Shown here: positions 42,286-54,700 of the stretch, one piece after another
Numbering within the stretch: position 1 is the first letter of the stretch
How the letters are laid out: the number at the start of each line of letters is the position of its first letter
Source of the DNA: Psococerastis gibbosa
Lineage: Eukaryota; Arthropoda; Insecta; Psocodea; Psocidae
Assembly: GCA_963971405.1 (NCBI GenBank)
Contig: OZ020488.1
Location: 1,860,001 to 1,924,000, forward strand
Direction: 5' to 3'
DNA: 64,000 bases
Translations under genes and position numbers: made by a program
The notes under the pieces: generated by a model
The model's database searches: none
Seen by the model: the letters and a program-made list of their open reading frames with translations, nothing else
Told to the model about the DNA's origin: nothing

Positions 42286-42884
42286 TCTACATATCACTTC
42301 TTGAAACCTACAAGTGTGCAGTCATTTGACAACCCACAGTACCACAGACCACTGCATTATAATTTGCTGGAGATTCAGGATAAGTCCACGAGAACACTAG
42401 TCTTGGGTATAACATTTTTTAAGCCCTAGCAATTTTACAGAGTGATTTAAATTCCTATTGTTCTAGAAATTTTCCATAGAAAAGTGCCTTAAGTTTTCTT
42501 CTTGTAAGAGTAACGCACCACCGGGAGAAAAATTACGAGTAGCATTGTCATTTCTGGCGAATGTGATCTTTACAAACTTAATTTTTGTTAGCAGATTCCG
42601 ACTCGACCACAGGGAGTATAGGGCTAGGCCGCTAGGGACTGTCACCCGGGGTCCAGCAAAAAACTTCAGCAAAAAGTAAATTGCGCACTTACGTCACTAC
42701 AGGGTAATGGTTATTTGTACTAATTACGGACCACTCGTAAAATGAAAATCACTTAATATTTTTTCCACGCACAAATAACTGCATACTTCCGCCTTCTATA
42801 GCGGATCCTTCATATGCGAGGACCGAGGTATAACACATTCCATGATAAAATCTGAGGTTTTTAAGAATGCGACTTAAGAGTGTA
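42286..42884. other. gene-free stretch
   Basis: No supportable gene or element in these ~600 bp. A minus-strand frame at 42463-42672 is unremarkable. Confidence 0.4.
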
Positions 42885-43248
42885 CAGCCCGCAGGAAATG
42901 TGCAGCCCGAAATTTAATACTTTTTATTTTTTATTTAATTAACTAAGCATGTTATTAAAGATTTGGCTCATCAAAGTTGTAGAAGACTACTATGCATCAT
43001 ATTGTAAGCTATTTATAATTTTCGAAATTGTTGTTTTTTCATAAATATGCAAATATTTTATAAACAATAACTTTTCACGTATAAATTATAAAAAAAACTA
43101 CAATTTCGAAAAGTAAAAATACCTTATTATAAGGTGCATGAAGTAGTCTTATACAACTTTGATGAGCCAAATCTTTAATAACATGCTTAGTTAATTAAAT
43201 AAAAAATAAAAAAGTAATACATTTCGGGTTACCACTTTCCTACGGGCT
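42885..43248. mobile_element. hairpin MITE, ~365 bp
   Basis: The left arm has GCCCGCAGGAAATG, CAGCCCGAAATTTAATACTT and later TAAAGATTTGGCTCATCAAA. The right arm is its inverted copy almost throughout, ending CCTACGGGCT. The two arms pair for roughly 130 bp each. A single related end is seen at 31680-31735. Confidence 0.65.
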
Positions 43249-43256
43249 TACTTACT

Positions 43257-43500
43257 ACTTACTTACTTAACGTGTCCAGGCGGAACACGTTTTATGGGTT
43301 GTCCAGTAGGTAGCTGCCTGGATGGCCTTGTCGTTAGCTTCTGCTAGGTCAGCAGCTGTGCAAGGTGAAGGCAGCAGTCGGCACACCAGCATGTGTGCCG
43401 CGTCCTGGGTCTCCGCATTCGCATGCCGTGTCGTTTTCAGCGATGAAGCCCCTACGGGCTGTACACTCTTAACGCCTTCTTCCGCAGGTCCCTGTAATTA
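43257..43500 (-). pseudogene. non-LTR retrotransposon 3' end with (TAAG)n tail
   Basis: On the minus strand one reads CGDAETQDAAHMLVCRLL-like sequence (CxC/HxxxC pattern), then AADLAEANDKAIQAATYW and a stop soon after. It is followed by a GACACGTTAAGTAAGTAAG tail. The ending matches the relic at 7750-8215. Reverse transcriptase is absent. Confidence 0.5.
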
Positions 43501-43594
43501 TTATCATACGCAGCAGCGCGATGTTTTTTTTCGGTGCCAAGTGCCAACGTCAATAAAATCTTCCTGGGATCAGTCATAAAACAGTCATAAAAAA

Positions 43595-44402
43595 AAGAAC
43601 CGGTCCGAGTTTACACGAACATGCTTTCCAATTTATCAAAATTAGTAGATAGAGAAAATGAGTAATTTCATGGTAAATAATTTCCTATAGTTAAATTTCG
43701 GGCATTCTGGGGGAGGGGGGGGGGGTTGTCCACCTGACGTCAGTCGTTACTGGTGGTGAGGTAAATTCTAGATAGGTCAGACCAACACATTACCACACAG
43801 CAATACTGGCAGGGCACGCAATGCATTTGAGCGTGAATTTTCTATCATGTTTTTGTACAAAACCAAATATTTTTTGGGAAATTAACCTATCCAGTTTCGT
43901 TACTCAATTTAACACCTAAAACATACCTGAAGGTAGAAATCATCGATAGAAAGGTGTCGCAGAAAAATGATTTTTTAGTCATTTTTATTTTTTTACCCCC
44001 AGAAGCAAAAACTATCAAGGGGCAAGCGACCCCCCGTATTTTATCAACATTAACAACAACTACAATATATGTGCATTCAAAAGAAATCTTTGTAGCCGTT
44101 TTTGGGAAATAATTTTTTTAGACTTTTTTTTTAGTTTTTTGAGAATAAAACCCCCCGAAATTGAGTTAGTCCATAATATGAAAAATGGTCCCGAGGTATG
44201 ATTTTTGTGAACCTACATGCCGAATTTCATCAAAATCGACCGAGTAGTTTGCCCGGAAATCGACGAACAGACACAGACATTTCGTAAAAACCACTTTTTT
44301 GGGTTCCTGGGACCTTAAAACGTGTAAATCCGTCGAAATCTCGGAATCGAAAATTTTGACCGTCACAAAGCTTTCCTTATACTACGTATAAATTGGAAAG
44401 CA
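43595..44402 (-). mobile_element. dispersed repeat F, copy 2
   Basis: This is an inverted copy of the 40367-41216 repeat, bounded by AAGAACCGGTCCGAG on the left and CGTATAAATTGGAAAGCA on the right, with the G tract near the left end (about 43712-43727). Confidence 0.65.
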
Positions 44403-44991
44403 AAAATTCCGCCTTTTTGTACTAGTGAAAACGTGAATTTTAGCTAATAAAAAATATACGCATTGTTCCTGGTTTACAGGATAAAAATTTTAGTTGACAA
44501 GTCGTACGTGTCCCACTCCTGCCTTTATTTGTCACCCTTAATAAGTTAATAACATGTGTATTCTATGTATCGTGGAAAATTCCAGGCACAGATAACAAAC
44601 AAAAAATATGTACGTACACTCTGGGGGGTTGGTTGCTTCGCTTTGCTTCCTGTAAGATAAATCTTGCGAATGTATATTTGGCTTACGTACCAAGGTATCT
44701 TCTAACAGTGGTTGAGTACGATTTCTCGTTTGCCTACGGGGGAGGTTGGCTCTTAGAATATATATTTGGCTTGCCTACCAAGGTATCTTCTAACAGTGGA
44801 CGAGAACAATTTCTCTTCTGCCAGCGCGGGACGGCGGGAGCCTGAGTAGCCTGACTAGTGAGTAGAGTAAGTGAGTAGTGACTTGAGTTGACCGTCCAGT
44901 GACCAGTGTTGACTGTTGACAGTTGACACTTCACAGTTGGCGGTAGGCGAGTTGGTCTTACAAAAATAGCTTTACTTTACTTTTGTTTCAG
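44403..44991. promoter_or_regulatory. upstream region of TDRD12 with an 88-bp tandem duplication
   Basis: TATATTTGGCTT, then ACCAAGGTATCTTCTAACAG and a GATTTCTC-like end occur twice, at 44673-44730 and 44761-44816, 88 bp apart. The second copy has a TATATATTTGG. A T-rich acceptor TTACTTTTGTTTCAG ends at 44991, so at least one non-coding exon or 5' leader lies somewhere upstream. The promoter itself is not located. Confidence 0.35.
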
Positions 44992-45000
44992 AATCCAGTG

Positions 45001-45171
45001 ATGGCGGGTGTGTCGAACAGTGTATTTAGAGGCCGTATAGGCAGTATCTTAAATCCTATTCAGTATAAAGTCAGTCCGAAGACGTCCCAGCAATTGGCCA
45101 CTTTGCGAAAGACGCTGAAAGATGAGTCAATGCACATGCCAATGGCAACTGAGCCTCTGCCACGACGGACG
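45001..45171 (+). CDS. TDRD12: TDRD12 exon 1 (coding)
   Basis: It is preceded by acceptor TTTGTTTCAG (ends 44991) and closed by donor GTAAGT at 45172. It encodes residues 1-57, including GRIGSILNPIQYKV, the typical first strand region of an extended Tudor domain. It ends in phase 0. Confidence 0.8.
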
Positions 45172-45743
45172 GTAAGTGCTTTCAGTCTAATTTTATCGCA
45201 AATACTTTTATCTACTGGCGAAACTGGTGTTGGAGAGGCTGAGGCAGCCTGGCCTAATGGCGAGGGTACCGCTATCGAGGAAAATACGCGTGTGTATACT
45301 TAAACGACTCATGATGATCCCAACGCGCCTTTTTGGCTTTGTGGCACCAGTTCAGTATAATTTGTTATGTTTTTTTGATAAATACACGCATTATTATTAT
45401 TATTATTAAATTCAAACATGCTAGCATTTTGCCAATAACAAAATTATTCAAGTATAAATTAATAAGAGATAACTATTTTAAAAAAGAGTACCAAATAGAT
45501 GATAAAGGGAAGTATAATACAAGAAACCCAAGAAAGCTTAAGTTTGAGATAACATATAACAAATATGGAGAGAGATTAAACAAACTACTTATACCAAAGA
45601 TATTAAATGAACTTCCCCCACAAATGAAAAAATTTAAACAGATGGGTGAGTTAAAAGCGGGTATAAAAAGATGGTTGGGCAATGGGAGGTAATAATTAAA
45701 AAAAAACTGACTAGGCTATATTAACATTAAAATAACAAGTAAA

Positions 45744-45787
<44 letters not shown>

Positions 45788-48700
45788 CTATATATATAAA
45801 CATTATAAATAAGTAACAAAAATAAATTATTAAGCCTTGTTTAGCAGCACTGTATGAGTCTTATGTCCAAAATAAGCGCTAGCTTGGGGATGCGGGATGT
45901 TATTATTATGTAACTTATTATTATAATATTATGGTATTATTATGTAAGTTATTGTATTTTGTAAATATATGCTCCTTGTCCAGGGGATACTGGACAGGGA
46001 AAAGAAAGAAAGAAAGAAAAGATTATTATTATGATATGTAATGACAGAAAATACACTAGACAGCAGTGCCGGGCCGAGGTACTTTAGCGCTGGTGGCAAG
46101 GTGAAGAATTTGCGCCCTCGAATTTATTCTTCTTCTTTTAATGCCTCTTGCCAGGATGATCAGGGCGAGCCAAGGCCGTAACTAGGAATTTTTGCGGGGT
46201 GGCTGGGGCGACTCTATATTTGGAGTAAATTGTTTTGGTCACTCAATTGTATGTAGTGTCTTCCTTACAAGTTATGCTGTTACTAGCTCGTATATAGGTA
46301 CATGACAAGCCCGTAGCCAGGAATTTTTTTCAGGGCCGACTGTGATTCTATCTAGTGTAAATTTATTTCTTGAGAATTCAATTGTATCTAGTGTATTCGC
46401 GGATATGCGGAATGAACCGCAACGTTATCATTACTACGGTTTAGACAGTATAGAAATAATATTGTATTTATCCCAAAGAGGGGGGCCCGGGGGGAAAATT
46501 TGAAAATATAAGTGCACAATAGTGGGGTTTTACGGATTTTAACAGCAGTAAAGTATGGATTTTATAAAGCTTACAAAAGAATACTTATTCATAAAAATAT
46601 CATTGTACTTAACCCAAAGAAGGGGGCCCGGGGGTCTCCCCCGGGGGAAATATTCGAAAATGTAGGTGCAAAACAGTGGGGTTTTACAGCAAGAAAGCTT
46701 GGAAAGGAATGCATATTCACATTGCTTCAAACAGGGTCTCCCCGGGACCAGGGGAAATTTTTTTTAAAAAATAGGTCCGAAATAGTGAGGTTTTACGATT
46801 TTAACAGCAGTAAAGTTTATAATTTACTGAGGAAGACGTGCTCATGTTACCGAACTAGATTTATTTTATTCCCAACGTTTCATTTCGGGGGGGGGGGGGG
46901 GGGCTGGATTCCAATAAGCCCCCCCCCCTGGGCTACGGCCTTGATACATGATAGTATAGGCACATCAAACGTCAATTTATTGGCGGACTTATAGCATTCG
47001 CGCGGACCCAGGCAGATAATATTTTGCCGAAATGCTGACCAAATCTCAATGACTTCAGTACGACGGTATATACTGTAGATAGTATAGAAATAATATTGCA
47101 TTTAACCGAATGAGGAGGGCCCGGGGGGCTCCCCGAGGGGGGGGGGGATTTGTAAATATAAGAACAAAACAGTGGGGGTTTACGCATTTTAACAGCAGTA
47201 AAGTTTATAATTTACAGAGGAAGACGCATATTCATGTGACCCTACTAGATTTATTTAATTCTCAGCTTTTCACAAGGCTGCGGCCTTGGATTGAGCAGCC
47301 AGGTTCCCATCGCTGAAGCCTTTTTTTGTTTGTCTTCGCTTCTCTAATCTTTTCAAATTCATTTCTAATCAGTTTTTTTCGGCCCCGTTTCTAAAAATCA
47401 TTGGAGTAGTTTTTATAACAAGGTTCACAAAATTCGTCTAAAATGCGCCCCTGGCCCCCTTCTTACTAGTAAAGTATAGTATAACCTGCCCATATATTGC
47501 ACTATAACATACGAACCGAAAATGGCACAGTACGGTACCGAAGTTGAGGTTATCATTGCTATAGTAAATCTTACAATGCATACCTTCAAAACTGTAATGT
47601 TTCCAGGGGTAAATTTTGCGCCCTTTGGGGCCTTAGGCCCGGGCCTGCTAGACAGGGTACAAAACAGTAACACAATACACAGAAACACAATATATAAAAG
47701 TACACTATACTATAAGCTAAACATACAGACCCGGGTGGCTGACCCTAGCTACTACCCAGGGTCGTTCCCAGGTTCACTACTACAATTATACTTCTATGTT
47801 TGGTATACATGGTGGTGTCGGCCTATTTCCTTAATAGTTTATACACTGTGTTGTGTGTAAAGGTTTACTTTAGGTACGTCTCTGGACACAAAAGTAAAGG
47901 TACCAAGTTTGTGGTTATGGATATCAGTCTTGACTTAATTTTAGATTTGCGAAGTATGCTCTGGTGGTAGCTATTAATCTTTTGCCTATTTTGCGATGTT
48001 GGAATATACAATATTAGGAATTATAATTTTAAAAATCTGTTTGAATCGCCCATCGACTCCTGTCCATTCTATATTTAAGTGTCCGTCCTCTATATAATTT
48101 TTGTTATATATTTCAGCGCGTTGTGGTGTACTGCAAGACTTTGCATAGCTGGGAACGGGCTGAAGTCCGGAGGCATGAATTTAAAGACGGCAAACTGTTG
48201 CACATTGTGTACCTTGTGGACCGTGGTGGCAGCTTATCGGTGTCCAACGTTCGTCTGGCATCGGAACAGTTGCTTAACGAATTACCACCTGGCGCGGTTC
48301 AAGTAGAGCTGTTAGGCCTAAAGCCCGCGCCCGGACCTGATTCCAAGGACAAGTAAGTCATGCCACCCACAATTGTAGTAATGGACGTATATTTCGTCTA
48401 AACATTCAACTTGTATCCTATATCTGCAGCCTTAAAAGAAGCATAAGCTAATACTTCTCATAAATGGGGTTTGTGTTTCTATTAATAAAAATGTTGAGCA
48501 AAAGCATTTGCTTAGGGAGATAAGTTTTTCTTATTGAGTTAAAGGTCACGCTGGATTCATATTTTCAAGCATTAAGAAATATTTCGGACCCGTTATAAAT
48601 TGGGTAAATTTCCCAAAATATCAAAGTAAAGGAAGATTACATGCGTAACAAAAGGACACTTAACTTTAGTTTAATTATACGTTTATAATTTTCGTTATGC

Positions 48701-51700
48701 GGACAGGTGGTGCGCGGAAGCCCGTGAGCTGACCGCCAAGCTTGCTTTTAAACAAGTGATTGTGCGGGTCTCGGGACACAATGCGAACGGCGTCCTGCTC
48801 GGGGACATAGAGGTCCGGAGGAAGGGAGGTGAAGGCTATTGGTCTGTGTCAGAGGAGCTATTGCGGCGGGGATGGGCGGTATCTGGCAATGCACCACTAC
48901 CAGGTATGTTTATAATCATATACAGGTTTGGGTAGAGGAGCGAGGTCACACAAAGGTAAGCACAATTCACGGGTTTAGACAACTCAAACAAATTACCCTT
49001 TGAGATAAAATCAACAAATCATATATACAATCAATAGGTCTCAATAAAAATATATATATATGATACTTTAATACTATTTAATACCCAATGGCGGATCCAC
49101 GGGAGAGGTCACGGGGGTCATGACCCTCCCCCCTAAATGAGTAAATTCATAAGATAGAAAAAATATTTGTTACAAAAACGATTTCTCGGGAGGGTTCATA
49201 TACAAGCTGCACTGAATCACATAATGTGGAGATACCGTACCGTACTTCGTGGGGGGTATAGGCTACAAATGCAACTTGTGACCCCCCCCCCCCCCTAAAT
49301 TTTCCGCTGGATCCGCCCTTGTTAGTACCTACCACCCCTCTCTCCTCTACGATTTTCTATACGATCTATATTTTGTTCCTCATTTGTTTTAGTACCACAT
49401 GACGATCTCATATAGAATGAACTGTTTTTAATAATTAATTGTCTAGGTAGGTAACAAACCAACATTAAACCGCATAAGGGCCAATGGCAATGGTTGTAAC
49501 TTGTATTTTTTGTGTTGGTAATAAATTGAAGTGCATTGAATTGATTCGTGCGGCGCTTCCCCATACTCATCATATAGAGAGGGTGAATGTTATCACGTTC
49601 GTATATGATTCAGCGTTCTGATTTTTGGACCATAAATCATAATGGCCACAAGTTAAGTATGGAGGTTCCAAGGTACTAATTGAGTATGGTCTTTTGCCAT
49701 GTTAGATTTCTATGTGAAATTTGCTCATTGAATAGCGTACGACGCACGGATAATCAGAGCACACTAATAAAAAAAATAATATTATTATAAAGAATAAGTA
49801 TGTAGTAATATAGTGGTACGTACTCTGAATATTGTACGTTGATTCGAGTGTCACATTTGCTCCGTTTTTCCTGCTAAGTTTCGGAAGGCTCGCGAAATCA
49901 GACGTCCCGCGCAGTGCTAGAATGTGCCCCTATAACCGCTAGTTCGGTTCGATATTAGTCATTATTCAGTGTTGTTATTTGTTCCAGAGGATGACGACGG
50001 AAATGAATCGGATAGTTCCGCCGATTCCTTCGCCAGTGCGGTCTCCTACTTCACACCGGTGCCACCAACAAACAAGCCAGACGAGAGGACTGATGCAGAA
50101 TCAGCTAGGAATACTAGAATCTTAACAGAACTGCAAAACAATAATTTCCCAGCAAACCTGAGTGATTGTTCTAATGGTAATATCTCACATTGTTCATCTG
50201 CACCAGAAACTAGCATGACTGCTGAAATATCAACTGAGAATAATTGTTTCCTTGCCAACAAGACTGAACTAAAGCAACTGAGCAACAACAATAGTTCCCA
50301 AGCAAACGAAAGTTCCCATGACGACAGCTCTGTTTTTTCGATGAGTGCAAGCTCTAGCACTGCTGATTGTTCCGGTGGAAAAAAATCCGAAGAGAGTTTA
50401 ATTGAGCGACTAATGCCGTGTACTGACAATCAGATACGTAAAGTATCGGGTGGCAGTGGCGCGACAGTTTGGGGTGGCGGTATACGATTGAAGCAGCATG
50501 CGAAGCGGAACATGTTGGAAAGGGAGCAGATGTTGAAGGATTTGAAGGAGAAGGAGGTGAATGAGCAAGACGAAAACTTCAATGCTGCCATGTATGAGGC
50601 AGACATCTTTGAATTAGAGCACAGGTAATTTATAATTATTATTATTATCTGAAAATAGATGATAAAGGGAAGTACAATACAAGAAACCCAAAAAAGCTTA
50701 AGTTTGAGATAACATATAACAAATACGGAGAGAGATTAAACAAAGTACTTATACCAAAGATATTTAATGAACTTCCTCCACAAATGAAAAAATTTAATCA
50801 GATGGGTGAGTTAAAAGCGGGTATAAAAAGATGGCTGGTCAATGGGAGTTAAGGCTGAGTGTTCAAAATGTTTTGTAAACAAGAAATTTTGCTGATTTTT
50901 TGACGAAAATAATTTATTTCTCATTCCACAGATACAAAGATAACAAAGTGAACAGATAAAAAACTCATAAAAAACCCAAGTTATCGCAGGAAGTTTATAT
51001 ATTCTGAACTGAAATATTATTACCTTAAAAAAATTGGATAAAGAGCCTTAAACCCATTTTGTAGCACAGTTGTAAATCTGTAAGGGAAATAAACAGCTTC
51101 CACAGAAAGCTCGTATTTTTTAAGATTTTTTCATCTGTTCCCTTTTATATCTTTGTGGCTATGGAGCGACCAATTAATTAATTTCGTCCAAAAAGTACGA
51201 TAATTTCTTGTTTACAAAACATTTTGAACACTCAGGCACAGGGATCTAGAGCTCTACAGATGCCGACCAATCACAAGCAAGCATGGACACATTGTATGTT
51301 AAGCCCTTTTTCTACTCAATACTAGAGGTGGGTCGTTCTTAATGGAGCCGTTCCTTGAGCTAGGAGCTAGTTGCAACGGATACAAAAATATTAGGTTCTT
51401 GAGGAACGCAATGCAAAATGGGGATATCCGGAATACACGAGGATTGGTGGATTAGGGGCCACTGGTGAACCTTTCTATTTCTATATCTTTAGTGATATTT
51501 TAGAAAGTTTCAGAGTTATATTTTATAGACTAGGCCTAGCAATTGCAGTATACCGTAACTTATTTAATGTAGCCTTACTGCAACATCAGGTTATACTTAT
51601 ACCATAAGATACCTTGTAGCTACTGAAGGTGCGGTAGTCTACGTAAGACAACCTTTGTCCTGTAATTAGGTTTCCCTACTTAATTCTTATAGGTACAGTT

Positions 51701-54700
51701 TTCCAAGCTGCGTACAGTCGTCCCTTAGCTGCTTAAGGATGATCCAGTAGGATACATAATAGGTATAACGAGGAGTATTTAATGGTACGTACAAGTAGTC
51801 AAATATAGGGCTTACTTATATAGCCTTTTATAGAGGGTTCATTGCTATCGTAATATAAGTACCTAACTTAATTGAAGCTTCAAGATAGGGTAAAAGGAAG
51901 GTACCGGTAAAGAAATTTTGCTAAGGGGGATATGGTAGGCCTACATGCGTAGCCCGTAGGTCTAAGTTTTAATGAGTTTTAAAAACCAATCAATATTTCA
52001 ATAAGTTGCAATATAATCAAGAACAAAATTGTAAAATCAACTGTAATTCTGTAAAATGTGTGTTTTTTTATGCATCAAACCAACTCCCTGTTTCATAGTT
52101 TATTTATATATTATGTTGTTCTGTGGTTTAACTGTTCCAGACCAGACTCAGACATAGGCTATGTGGGTTTTCCGACTCAATAATGCCAAGGCGCCCGCGG
52201 TAGTAAAATCTGAAAAGATGGAATTAATTTAAAAAATGTCTATTGTGTTAAAATTCCATATTTAATAAGCAATACACTCAATAAAATAATGGTTTGACTT
52301 CAGCTTTTTTTAGCATTTTAGGTTTAAATATTTCAGTCCGGCGAGTCTGAACATACAAAATTCAGTTTAGCCTACACCGTTTAGTAGCCTTCCTAGCTGA
52401 TGTCCAAGTTGACCCAAATCACTGACTACATTATGAAGTGTTTAAAACAAATTATCTAGCCAACCTGACCCGGAACGCAAATTTGCTTTCCTAATAATTG
52501 TAATGTTTTTTTTTTTGTAGTAGTTGAACAGTAGGAGGCAAAAGAACTAGAACATTCATCAGCATTGAGGATCGAAAATTCCACCCATACTGGCCATACC
52601 CATACTGGCTATAGCCCATAACCGTTATATAATCATAATGTATTTGACCAAATGAAAAAAAATTCCCCTTAGTGTTGCCAAAAATTTTAATAAGGGAAAA
52701 TTACTGCCAGAGTAATTACTCTATGCCTTTGATTGCAAAGCCCTGACTTGAGCGAGAAATGATAATCAGTTAGGCCAACACAAGCTTGGTGTAGCTTATA
52801 TTTTTACCTATTATAGGCCCTAGCTCCACAGTATGTAACTTAGCATTTAAAGAACAACTACATTGAACTTACTTTCCGTTGTCTTGAACGTTTCCACACT
52901 GAAAGATATGCCAATGGAGTGAGCGGCCTCAATATGCTCGCGTAACTTTTCGTATGTTACAAACACCTCTTTACAATCAGGGCAGATAGGGCCGCAGAGA
53001 GAATTTCTTCAAATTGAATGTGTCAGTGTGTCACAGTTATCCTTTTTATGGAAAGTACCTACGTAAATGCCGCATTAATGAGTTGTTGAATTGAAGTACT
53101 ACTCCACAAAACCAGCACAGAAAACTCATTTTGAACGTTTTAAATACACAAATACGTGGTGTAAAACAGTTTCCAATGCCAAGCCGGGAAGACTGGAAGC
53201 AAATGGTCAATGGAGGCTACATATATTGTTTTTTGTTATATCTTACAGCTGATGTGTTGATGTGTTTACAGTTTACACGTGGAAAAAGGGTTCCATTTTG
53301 CAATTTTGCATTGCGTTCCTCAAGAACCTAATATTTTTGTATCCGGTGCAACTAGCTCCTAGCTCAAGCCTTGAGGAACGTTCATAGGAACGGCTCCAGT
53401 AAGAACGACCCACCACTAGTGTTGAGTAGAAAAAGGGCTTTATAACACACAATGTGTCCATGCTTGCTTGTGATTGGTCGGCATCTGTAGAGCTCTAGAT
53501 CCCTGTCACTCAGGCTTAATAATAATAATAATAAAAACTGACATTAAAATAACAAGTTAAAATAAAATAAAAATAAAAATAAAAATAAAATAATATAAAC
53601 GTTATAAATAAATAACAAAAATAAATGATTAAGCCTTGTTTAGCAGCACAATTTATAATAATTATAATAATAATAATAATTTCCAATTTCCAGTAGTATA
53701 AGGAAAGCTTTGTGATGGTCGAAATTTTCGATTCCGAGATTTCAACGGAGTTACACGTTTTGAGGTCCCAGGAACCCAAAAGAGTGGTTTTTACGAAATG
53801 TCTGTCTGTCGCTTTGTCGCTCTGTCGCTCTGTCTGTCTGTGCGTCGATTTCCGGGCAAACTACTCGGTCGATTTTGATGAAATTTGGCACGTAGGTTGA
53901 CAAAAATCATACCTCGGAACCATTTATTTTTATTTTGGGCTAACTCAATTTGGGAGGGTTTTATTTTCAAAAAAACTCATAAAAAACATCTAAAAAAATA
54001 ATTTCTCCAAAACGGCTCCAACGATTTCTTTTAAATTCACATATATTGTAGTCGTTATTAATGTTGACAAAATGCGGGGGGTCGCTTGCCCCTTGATAGT
54101 TTGCTTCTGGGGGTAAAAAAATAAATATAACTCAATTTTAATGAAAAATGACTAAAAAATCATTTTTCTGTGAAACCTTTCTATCGATGATTTCTACCTT
54201 CAGGCATGTTTTAGGTGTTAAATTGAGTAACGAAACCAGACAGGTTGCTTTCCCAAAAAACTATTTGGTTTTGTGCAAAAAAAATTTTTTTGAAAAAATG
54301 ATAAAAGATTCACGGTCAAATGCATTGCGTGCCCTGCCATTATTGCTGTGTGGTAATTTGTTTGTCTGACCCATCTAGAATTTACCTCATCTCCAGTGAC
54401 GTCAGGTGGACAACCCCCCCCCCCCCCCAGAATGCCCGAAATTTAACTATAGGAAAATTATTTACCATGAAATTACTCATTTTCTCTAGCTACTACTTGA
54501 TAAATTGGAAAGCATGTTCGAGTAAACTCGGACCGGTTCTTGTAATATATGCTCCTTGTTGAGGAATACTGAACAAGGAAAAGAAAGAAGAATTGTCAAC
54601 TGCTTTTGTATGTAGTCGCTCTCGCTTGGCTGTACGGGGTGCTGGCCTTACAAAATATAAGCTGCCTTATCTAGAATTTTTTATATTTTATTGTTACAAC

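Larger units (their letters stand above)
50640..54600 (+). mobile_element. retrotransposon remnant split by two later insertions (intron 4)
   Basis: Pieces 50650-50852, 53520-53680 and 54541-54600 line up in order with the uninterrupted relative at 45470-46025. The first break is filled by the piggyBac-like element at 50853-53515, the second by repeat F copy 3 at 53681-54541. Relative age is therefore retrotransposon first, both others later. Confidence 0.65.

Noticed and set aside
44983-45303. Extended single-frame reading of TDRD12 exon 1 on both sides
   Set aside because: The apparent start at 44983 is TTG within the splice acceptor, and the part after 45171 follows a GTAAGT donor; the ATG at 45001 and the exon end at 45171 fit the family and the phase.
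40367-54541. Conserved short frame in repeat F copies (FDSEISTxLHVLRSQEPK...)
   Set aside because: The frame is broken by the variable TCTGTC microsatellite in copy 1 and ends early in the others; conservation reflects the DNA repeat, not a protein.
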